From Pseudopelobacter sp964542535 (lineage in GTDB: Bacteria > Desulfobacterota > Desulfuromonadia > Geobacterales > Pseudopelobacteraceae), in the NCBI GenBank assembly GCA_964542535.1, contig CAZIUE010000010.1:1-64000 (forward strand): a stretch of DNA of 64,000 nt. Reading direction: 5' to 3'. The notes below the pieces were generated by a model that saw only the letters and a program-made list of their open reading frames with translations, was not told the DNA's origin and searched no databases. Every line of letters begins with the position of its first letter. The stretch's first letter is position 1. Positions 58,351 to 64,000 of this stretch are shown one piece after another. Position numbers and translations under genes: made by a program.

Positions 58351-59112
58351 CTACTTCCTGCGGTTGACGGCAAAGGGGCTCCAGGCCTGGTCGATGGACA
58401 TGAGCTCCAGGGTGTTGATGTTGACGTGAGCGGGGCGGCTCACCACCCAGTGGATGGTCTCGGCGATATCATCGGCCGTCAGCGCCTCGGTGTCTCGGTA
58501 GACCTGGGCCGCCAGCCGCTCATCCCCCTTGAACCTGACCCTGGAAAACTCCGTCTCGGCCATGCCGGGCTGGATGCAGGTCACCCGCACCCTGGTCCCC
58601 AGAAGGTCGCAGCGCAGATTGAGGGAAAACTGCTCCACGAACGCCTTGGTGCCGCCGTAGGCGTTTCCCCCGGGGTAGGGCCAGGTTCCGGCCACCGAGC
58701 CCAGGTTGACGATATGGCCGCGGTTGCGCTCCACCATGCCGGGGAGGATCGTGCGGGTGCAGTACATCAGTCCCTTGATGTTGGTGTCCACCATGGTTTC
58801 CCAGTCGTCCAGGTCTACCCTGTGGGCCGGCTCCAGTCCCAGGGCCAGGCCGGCGTTGTTGATCAGCACGTCGATGTCCCGGAACCGTTCGGGGAGCGAC
58901 TCCACGGCCTCTTTCACCGCCACCCGGTCGCGCACGTCCAGCGGAATGACGTGGACCTCGGCCCTGCCCCCCAGTTCCTGCTGCAGCGCCAGCAGCGGAT
59001 CGGTGCGGCGCGCCGTCAGGATCAGGCGATTTCCCTCCTCGGCGAAGATGCGGGCGCAGGCCGCGCCGAAGCCGGCCGAGGCGCCGGTAATGAATATGGT
59101 CCGTCCGTTCAT
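58351..59112 (-). CDS. short-chain dehydrogenase/reductase (YdfG-like)
   Basis: 253 residues. NAD(P)-binding TGASAGFG, NNAG, and the catalytic Ser139, Tyr152 and Lys156 (NLGSVAG, NAYGGTK). Length, the DWETMVDTNIKGLMYCTR segment and ADDIAETIHWVVSRPAHVNIN are typical of YdfG, an NADP-dependent 3-hydroxy acid/serine dehydrogenase. Lies 33 nt downstream of the D-2-hydroxyacid dehydrogenase and is probably cotranscribed with it. Confidence 0.9.
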   Translation of the reverse strand: MNGRTIFITGASAGFGAACARIFAEEGNRLILTARRTDPLLALQQELGGRAEVHVIPLDVRDRVAVKEAVESLPERFRDIDVLINNAGLALGLEPAHRVDLDDWETMVDTNIKGLMYCTRTILPGMVERNRGHIVNLGSVAGTWPYPGGNAYGGTKAFVEQFSLNLRCDLLGTRVRVTCIQPGMAETEFSRVRFKGDERLAAQVYRDTEALTADDIAETIHWVVSRPAHVNINTLELMSIDQAWSPFAVNRRK

Positions 59113-59145
59113 CTCTCTCCTCCTTGATTATTCCTGGTTTCAGAT

Positions 59146-60105
59146 TCAGGTGTTGACGACATTGACCGGGGTTCCGGCGAGGAACCTCCTCAGGTTTTCC
59201 ACGGCGATGTCCATGAGCCTCCCGCGGGCCTCGATGGGTGCCCAGGCGATGTGGGGCGTGATGATGCAGTTCCGGGCGGACAGCAGCGGATTGTCGCTGC
59301 TCACCGGCTCGGTCGAGACCACGTCCAGTCCCGCGGCGCGGACCTTGCCGCTGTTCAGGGCCTCGGCCAGGTCCTGCTCCACGATCAGAGGGCCGCGGGA
59401 GGTGTTGATGATGATCACCCCGTCCTTCATCCTGGCGATGCTGTCCCTGTTGATGACCCCCTTGGTCTTTTCCGTCAGGGGGCAGTGCAGGGAGATGACG
59501 TCCGATGTTTCCATAAGCTCGTTCATCTCCACGTATTTCATGGTGTCGCTCTCCAGCTCGGGACGTCTCCTGCTGCCGGAAGCCAGGACCCGCATCCCCA
59601 GGGCCTGGGCGATCCGGCCGGTCCTGCGGCCGATGCGGCCGAAACCGATGATCCCCATGGTCTTTCCCTCCAGCTCCATCAGCGGTTGTTTCCAGTAACA
59701 GAAATCCGGGCTCGCGCTCCATTCTCCGTTCTTCACGCTCCGGTCATGTTCTCCGATGCCGTGGCTGATTTCCAGCAGCAGGGCGATGGCGAACTGGGCC
59801 ACGGCGCCGGTGCCGTAGTCGGGGATGTTCGTGACCGCAATGCCCCGCTCTTTTGCCGCTTCCACATCAACCACGTTGTAGCCCGTGGCCAGCACCCCCA
59901 CGTAGCGCAGGGCCGGGCAGGCGTCCAGCACCTTCCGGTCGATGGCGGTCTTGTTGGTGATGACGATCTCGGCATCGGCGATGCGTTCCACCGTCAGCTC
60001 CGTTGGTGTCCGGTCGTACACCACCGTCTCCCCCAGCTCCTTCAGTCCTTCCCAGTTCAGGTCCCCCGGGTTGAGGGTATGTCCGTCCAGTACGACAATC
60101 TTCAT
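59146..60105 (-). CDS. D-2-hydroxyacid dehydrogenase (glycerate/hydroxypyruvate type)
   Basis: 319 residues from ATG 60105 with AAGGAG seven nt upstream; earlier in-frame ATGs lack one. NAD-binding GFGRIG (from about 155), catalytic Arg237 (NTSRGP), Glu266 (DVVSTEP) and His285 (TPHIAW). The pattern is that of glycerate dehydrogenase/hydroxypyruvate reductase (HprA group), which reduces hydroxypyruvate; other 2-keto acids are possible. Paired with an SDR that may oxidise a hydroxy acid. Confidence 0.9.
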   Translation of the reverse strand: MKIVVLDGHTLNPGDLNWEGLKELGETVVYDRTPTELTVERIADAEIVITNKTAIDRKVLDACPALRYVGVLATGYNVVDVEAAKERGIAVTNIPDYGTGAVAQFAIALLLEISHGIGEHDRSVKNGEWSASPDFCYWKQPLMELEGKTMGIIGFGRIGRRTGRIAQALGMRVLASGSRRRPELESDTMKYVEMNELMETSDVISLHCPLTEKTKGVINRDSIARMKDGVIIINTSRGPLIVEQDLAEALNSGKVRAAGLDVVSTEPVSSDNPLLSARNCIITPHIAWAPIEARGRLMDIAVENLRRFLAGTPVNVVNT

Positions 60106-60181
60106 ATGCCGGCTCCTTCTACGTGTTCGAACCTGAAAGTTACGATTCATCTCGCGCAACGTCGGAAAGACGCAAAAAAAA

Positions 60182-61093
60182 TCAAATAGTTGTCAGGTTG
60201 TCATGTCCCCTGTTCCGCGCCACGGTCGCCAGGAGCGGCAGGAGAGAGTCAGTTTCTATCTCCCCCTGCCGGCAGAGTGCTAGCAACTCATCGGAGAGGG
60301 GAGCGCAGACCACCAGCTGCCGTCCGTCGGGCATGACGAGGCCGGTCCTGAAGGAGTGCAGGGCAAAGCCGGCCAGTTCTGCCAGCTCCCTGCCGCCGTA
60401 GCGCCGGTCCCCCAGGATGGGGTGGCCGATCAGCTCCAGGTGCCGCCGGATCTGGTGCATGCGACCGCTGAGCGGAACCACCTCCAACAGGGAGCAGCCG
60501 TTTCCCCCAGCCAGGAGCCGGTAGTCGGTGCGGCACTCCTTGCCGTCCAATGGCGCGTCGATGGTTCCCCCATGCCCGGGGCGTCCCGCCACCAGGGCCA
60601 GATAGAGCTTGTCCAGACCGCATTCCTTGACCTGCCTGCCGAACATGCCGGCTGCCGAGGAACTCTTGGCCAGGATCACCGCCCCGGAGGTGCCCCGGTC
60701 CAGACGGTTCACGGGGTAGAGCTTGCAGGGGGTGTCGCGCCGGGCCATGAAAGCGCCTGCCCGCTCCACCAGGTTGCTTTCCAACTCGGCGGTGCGGTGC
60801 ATGGCCAGTCCGGACGGCTTGTTGATGATGGCGATGGCGTCATCTTCGTAGAGGATGTCCAGATCGGGCTGCTCGGTGGCGAGAAGCGCGGTCAGGGTGG
60901 CGCTCTCCTTGACGGTGATCAGGTCGCCCGCATGTACCAAGGCATCCGGCGTCGACGGGCTGTTGTTCAGCTTGACGCCGCCGTTTCTGATCAGCTTGCG
61001 GGGGTAGGCGAAGGAAGCGCCGGGGAGCAGTGAACGGAGGAAACTCTCCAGTCTGCGGCAGTGGTCAGAGGGGCGTACGGTGTAGGTCAGCAT
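60182..61093 (-). CDS. RluA-family pseudouridine synthase with S4 domain
   Basis: 303 residues. An N-terminal S4-like RNA-binding segment (ESFLRSLLPGASFAYPRKLIRNGGVKLN), then the RluA catalytic domain with Asp132 in VNRLDRGTSG and the RMHQIRRHLELIGHPILGD motif. It isomerises uridines in rRNA or tRNA; the exact target (RluA, RluC or RluD like) cannot be read from the sequence. Sits 76 nt upstream of the D-2-hydroxyacid dehydrogenase on the same strand. Confidence 0.93.
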   Translation of the reverse strand: MLTYTVRPSDHCRRLESFLRSLLPGASFAYPRKLIRNGGVKLNNSPSTPDALVHAGDLITVKESATLTALLATEQPDLDILYEDDAIAIINKPSGLAMHRTAELESNLVERAGAFMARRDTPCKLYPVNRLDRGTSGAVILAKSSSAAGMFGRQVKECGLDKLYLALVAGRPGHGGTIDAPLDGKECRTDYRLLAGGNGCSLLEVVPLSGRMHQIRRHLELIGHPILGDRRYGGRELAELAGFALHSFRTGLVMPDGRQLVVCAPLSDELLALCRQGEIETDSLLPLLATVARNRGHDNLTTI

Positions 61094-61108
61094 ACCGGTC
61101 GCGCCGCG

Positions 61109-61306
61109 TCAGCGGCAGATCCCGCGGTCAGCCATCAGGTTGGCCAGGGAGCGGTTGTAGCTCATTTCCCCCTGGGGGGTGAACATGCAGGCGGTGGCCT
61201 CCCCCCGCTCCCGGTGGTAGGCCACGCATTTGCAGCAGTTGCCCCGGTTGGGGCAGGCGGGGGTGTAGGTGCAGCGGCATTTATCGCCGGTGGGGTTGCA
61301 TTCCAT
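61109..61306 (-). CDS. small cysteine-rich protein (DUF6485-like)
   Basis: 65 residues from ATG 61306 behind AAGGAG. Nine cysteines, in CRC, CPNRGNCCKC and single positions, probably hold zinc or an iron-sulfur cluster. The YTPACPNRGNCCKCVAYHR segment resembles the DUF6485 family, whose role is unknown. It follows the MsrBA gene by 70 nt and precedes the pseudouridine synthase by 15 nt. Confidence 0.8.
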   Translation of the reverse strand: MECNPTGDKCRCTYTPACPNRGNCCKCVAYHRERGEATACMFTPQGEMSYNRSLANLMADRGICR

Positions 61307-61376
61307 TGGTGTCTCCTTCGTTGTGGGTGTGGGGAGCCTGCCGTTGCTCCTCTGGTTTCTGGCCCTGGTCTGAATG

Positions 61377-62486
61377 TCAGTCCCTCAGGTAGTGGCAGCT
61401 GTAGCCTCCCGGGTGCTTGACCAGGTAGTCCTGGTGGTACTCTTCGGCCGGGTAGAAGGTCGCCAGCGGCGCGATCTCGGTGACGACCGGGTTCTGCCAT
61501 TTCCCCGACCTGTCCACCGCCCGCTTCACCCGCTCGGCAATGACGCGCTGGGTCTCGCCCTGGCAGAAGATGGCCGAACGGTACTGGCTTCCCCGGTCAT
61601 TCCCCTGGCGGTTCCTGGTGGTGGGGTCGTGCATGCGGAAGAACCAGTTCCGCACTAGCTCCTCGTAGCTCAGCCTGCGCGGATCGAAGATGACCTCCAC
61701 GCTTTCGGCGTGGCCGCTCCTGGAGTCGTGGGTATCCTCGTAGCGGGGATTCTTCAGGTGACCGCCGGTGTACCCCACCCGGGTGGAGAGCACCCCCGGA
61801 ATTGTGCGCAGGATCTCCTGCATGCCCCAGAAACAGCCTCCGGCCAGTACGGCTGTCTCGCGCTGCGGCGCATCGGTTTTCACGCCCTTGGCCTCGAACT
61901 GCGGCGCGTAGCGGCCGTACCCCTCGCTCCACAGCTTCTCGGCAGGGATGAAGCGCAACGCGGCGGAGTTGATACAGTAGCGCCGGCCGGTGGGCGCGGG
62001 GCCGTCAGGGAAGAGGTGCCCCAGGTGGGAGTCCCCGTCCCGGGAGCGGATCTCGGTACGCCGCATGCCCTGGCTTGTGTCTTCCCTGCTGGTGATCTGC
62101 TCCTGCTCCAGGGGCTGGGTGAAGCTGGGCCAGCCGCTGCCGGAATCGAACTTGTCCAGGGAACTGAAGAGCGGCTCGCCGGAAACCACGTCCACGTAGA
62201 TGCCCGGTTCGTGGTGGTTCCAGTAGGCGTTCTGGAAGGGGGGCTCGGTGCCGCACTGCTGGGTGACCCGGTACTGTTCCGGGGTGAGGCTCTTTTTCAG
62301 CAGTTCCTGGGAGGGTTTCGCGGAGAGTGCGGGCTTCGAATTCATGGGGGGCTCCTTTCCCGAACCGTGGCAGGATGTCAGGCAGAAAGCGAAGCAGATC
62401 AGGATGAGTAAAAAGGCAAGGGGATGCGGCTGTCCGTTCGGCTGCTCCGGTTTGTTCGTTGCGTCTGCTGGCCGCGCTCCTCTCAT
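61377..62486 (-). CDS. MsrB-MsrA fusion methionine sulfoxide reductase, lipoprotein form
   Basis: 369 residues if started at ATG 62486, which overlaps the hepT stop by 4 nt. Residues 22-39 form a lipoprotein signal with lipobox LTSC (Cys39). MsrB (about 65-190; catalytic Cys171 in RRYCINS) precedes MsrA (about 210-365; Cys218 in GGCFWG). It reduces both epimers of methionine sulfoxide. A second ATG at 62345 has a near-perfect AAAGGAG six nt upstream and would give a 322-residue cytoplasmic enzyme, so two products are possible. The zinc CxxC pairs of some MsrBs are absent. Confidence 0.9.
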   Translation of the reverse strand: MRGARPADATNKPEQPNGQPHPLAFLLILICFAFCLTSCHGSGKEPPMNSKPALSAKPSQELLKKSLTPEQYRVTQQCGTEPPFQNAYWNHHEPGIYVDVVSGEPLFSSLDKFDSGSGWPSFTQPLEQEQITSREDTSQGMRRTEIRSRDGDSHLGHLFPDGPAPTGRRYCINSAALRFIPAEKLWSEGYGRYAPQFEAKGVKTDAPQRETAVLAGGCFWGMQEILRTIPGVLSTRVGYTGGHLKNPRYEDTHDSRSGHAESVEVIFDPRRLSYEELVRNWFFRMHDPTTRNRQGNDRGSQYRSAIFCQGETQRVIAERVKRAVDRSGKWQNPVVTEIAPLATFYPAEEYHQDYLVKHPGGYSCHYLRD

Positions 62487-62905
62487 GGTGTCCGACCGTC
62501 CCGCAGCAGGAGTGCCTGGCTGAAGCGCGGGAAATCGTCCAGATGCCTTTCGATGATCGAGACCACGATGGGTAGTTGCAGGCTCTGGTAGTCATGAACG
62601 GCGATGTTGCGGAAACCGACCATGCGTTTCAGGCTGCCGGCAAGTCCTGAATCAATGCATCCCGCTTGCGCCAGCAGCGAAAAAACATCGCGAGCGCTCT
62701 GGGGGACACCCAGTCGGTCGCGTCGGATCAGGTGCTGCCCCATATCCAGCGCAGCCTCGCAGGCGCGCTGAATATTCAGGATGGCTGCGTCCTGACGGGT
62801 GTAATCTTCCGCAAAGGATACGGTGTCCCGCTCGTATTCCTCGCGGGCGCGCCTGACGCAGCGTTCGATGGTGGCGGCCTTATTGATCAGCACGTCATCG
62901 ACCAT
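62483..62905 (-). CDS. HepT-like HEPN toxin
   Basis: 140 residues. The HEPN ribonuclease/AMPylation target motif RX4HXY is complete (Arg99, His104, Tyr106 in FRNIAVHDY). HepT toxins cut RNA and are silenced when MntA AMPylates the tyrosine. It overlaps mntA by 11 nt upstream and the MsrBA gene by 4 nt downstream, so an antitoxin-toxin pair leads directly into a repair enzyme. Confidence 0.9.
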   Translation of the reverse strand: MVDDVLINKAATIERCVRRAREEYERDTVSFAEDYTRQDAAILNIQRACEAALDMGQHLIRRDRLGVPQSARDVFSLLAQAGCIDSGLAGSLKRMVGFRNIAVHDYQSLQLPIVVSIIERHLDDFPRFSQALLLRDGRTP

Positions 62906-63290
62906 GAATGGTTCCCTTTCTCAAAATGTCTTCCAGCAGGCCGGCGCGGGAGCTGTCCAGTTCGGTCTTCTCGCTCAGTATGGCAGCCTCGTGCAGCCCG
63001 GCCCGCACGTTATGAGCCCACCACCGTTCACCCTGGGTGATGATCTGGTACTGCATCACGGTGGAAGCGGCACGCAGGTCCAGTAGGTCCACCGCGCATC
63101 CGGCCAGATCGGCCAGATCGCCGCTCAGCTCCCAGAGCAGCAGCGGGTCGGCATATCCCTCCACCAGCACCGCCAGGTCGAGATCGCTTTCCGGGCCGGC
63201 CGTTCCCTGTATGCGACTGCCGAATGCGTAGATGGCCAGCAGGCCGCTGACACGTTGTCGTATGGCAGCGATGATCGCTTCACGGTTCAT
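62895..63290 (-). CDS. MntA-like nucleotidyltransferase antitoxin
   Basis: 131 residues from ATG 63290. The minimal nucleotidyltransferase motif GSRX(2)G...DLD is present (Gly24-Ser25-Arg26, Asp36, Asp38). It probably adds AMP to the Tyr of the partner HepT. First gene of a unit with hepT and MsrBA. The 5' region has a TATAGT box near 63350, but no -35 at the usual distance. Confidence 0.9.
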   Translation of the reverse strand: MNREAIIAAIRQRVSGLLAIYAFGSRIQGTAGPESDLDLAVLVEGYADPLLLWELSGDLADLAGCAVDLLDLRAASTVMQYQIITQGERWWAHNVRAGLHEAAILSEKTELDSSRAGLLEDILRKGTIHGR

Positions 63291-63378
63291 GGCAATGGAA
63301 CCTCGCTTTCATGCGGTTGATACTGTTCTGCGTGTCTTTTCTGGCGACTATACCATCTGTTCCGGTGCGCACATACAA

Positions 63379-63416
63379 CAAAAAACCCGCTCAACCGTTG
63401 GAACGGCTGAGCGGGT
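63379..63416 (-). terminator. intrinsic terminator downstream of hisG
   Basis: Minus strand: ACCCGCTCAGCCGTT pairs with AACGGTTGAGCGGGT (one mismatch region), followed by TTTTTTG. It ends 56 nt after the hisG stop and separates it from mntA. Confidence 0.85.
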
Positions 63417-63471
63417 CAGGGGGCTGCGGCGTTGTGTGAGGAGATCCCGCGGGATGCCCTGTTGCTCTGCC

Positions 63472-64000
63472 TCAGATGATCTTGTTGAGCGGATACTCGA
63501 TGATTCCCTCGGCACCCAGCTTGATCAGCTCGGGGATGACGCGGCGCACGTCCTTTTCGCTCATGACGCTCTCGACGGAGAGCCAGTCGGAGTTGTAGAG
63601 GTGGGAGACGGTGGCGTTCTTCAGGCTGGGGAGGATGCCGGTGATGGCTTCGACCTTGTCGCCGGGAGCGTTCATCTTGAGTCCCACCATATTCTCCGCA
63701 GCAAGGGACGATTTCAGCAGGGTGGCGATCTGCTCGATCTTCTCCCGCTTCCAGGGATCGGCCCAGGATGCCCTGTTGGCGATCAGCACCGGCACCGATT
63801 CCATCAGCTCGCAGACGATGCGCAGGCCGTTGGCCTTGATGGTGGAGCCGGTCTCGGTGACCTCCACGATGGCGTCGCACAGGCCGTCCACCACCTTAGC
63901 CTCGGTGGCTCCCCAGGAGAACTCCACCTTGACCGGGATGTTGCGCTCGCTGAAGTAGCGCGTGGTGAACCCCACCAGCTCGGTGGCGATGGTGGCGCCG
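63472..64000 (-). CDS. hisG: ATP phosphoribosyltransferase, long form, 3' part
   Basis: The frame is open from the window edge to the stop at 63472; about 176 codons are seen and the 5' end is outside. Visible parts: GATIATELVGFTTRYF, EFSWGATEAKV, DAIVEVTETGSTIKANGL and a C-terminal regulatory domain (LPSLKNATVSHL...SVMSEKDVRRVIPELIKLGAEGIIEYPLNKII). That domain marks the long HisG, which does not need HisZ. First step of histidine synthesis. Confidence 0.95.
   Translation of the reverse strand, partial: GATIATELVGFTTRYFSERNIPVKVEFSWGATEAKVVDGLCDAIVEVTETGSTIKANGLRIVCELMESVPVLIANRASWADPWKREKIEQIATLLKSSLAAENMVGLKMNAPGDKVEAITGILPSLKNATVSHLYNSDWLSVESVMSEKDVRRVIPELIKLGAEGIIEYPLNKII

Noticed and set aside
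58520..59722. 400-codon minus-strand frame over the SDR and dehydrogenase genes
   Set aside because: Shifted frame of two clear dehydrogenases, low-complexity Arg/Gly translation.
60106..60181. possible terminator in the gap between the dehydrogenase and pseudouridine synthase genes
   Set aside because: On the minus strand the T run comes before the short stem, not after it, so it cannot act as an intrinsic terminator.

Overview
The window is gene-dense, GC-rich DNA that reads as a chromosome segment of a Geobacter/Pelobacter-type deltaproteobacterium (Geobacteraceae or near relatives). The basis is gene content: hfq-miaA-mutL beside prmA-rsmE, a DUF299 PPDK regulator, a Kdp potassium operon, several radical SAM enzymes, a VKOR-thioredoxin fusion, long-form hisG, and two GEMM-I type cyclic-dinucleotide riboswitches. 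The family assignment is inference. I see no rRNA, tRNA, CRISPR array or intact insertion sequence.

Layout. 1-3050: 5' part of a secreted RHS/YD-repeat protein (minus strand) behind a promoter, a GEMM-I aptamer and an intrinsic terminator. 3.2-6.5 kb: two divergent radical SAM genes. 6.5-11.3 kb: minus-strand run of MCP, FIST sensor, a 63-residue protein and two murein-hydrolase-like genes (M15 peptidase, GH19). 11.4-18.2 kb: radical SAM and Cys-cluster genes, nhaA with an amidotransferase, then an envelope cluster (SppA lipoprotein, NUDIX, VKOR-DsbA fusion, outer-membrane protein). 18.4-19.0 kb: second riboswitch with terminator, ahead of a 109-residue unknown protein. 19.3-20.6 kb: CorA-like transporter with an MgtE-like N-terminal domain. 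21-29.4 kb: kdpABC-kdpDE with palindromic repeats in its intergenic gaps, followed by a Phd/ParE toxin-antitoxin pair.

30-40.6 kb: isochorismatase-like hydrolase; beta-carbonic anhydrase next to PEP carboxylase (bicarbonate supply to anaplerosis); galE, a TIM-barrel isomerase and a K+ channel; a GntR regulator with a palindromic operator over its own promoter; ispD fused by 4-nt overlaps to a receiver-kinase and a periplasmic thioredoxin. 40.7-48.6 kb: long minus-strand housekeeping block (prmA, rsmE, zinc-ribbon protein, terminator, mutL, miaA, hfq, AI-2E permease, DUF512 radical SAM). 48.7-55.3 kb: PPDK regulator, OmpR-type regulator, DegP/HtrA, RdgC, ObgE, ProB.

55.4-58.2 kb: a sigma-28-like promoter, a GspG-like pseudopilin and an HD-GYP phosphodiesterase. 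58.3-64 kb, all minus strand: SDR and D-2-hydroxyacid dehydrogenases, RluA-type pseudouridine synthase, Cys-rich small protein, MsrB-MsrA lipoprotein coupled to a HepT/MntA toxin-antitoxin pair, and the 3' part of hisG, which runs off the window.

The most notable thread is second-messenger control: two GEMM-I riboswitches with visible terminators and an HD-GYP enzyme behind a flagellar-type promoter lie in one segment. Strand, spacing and motif statements are read directly. Functions rest on family motifs. Regulatory and physiological links are inference.
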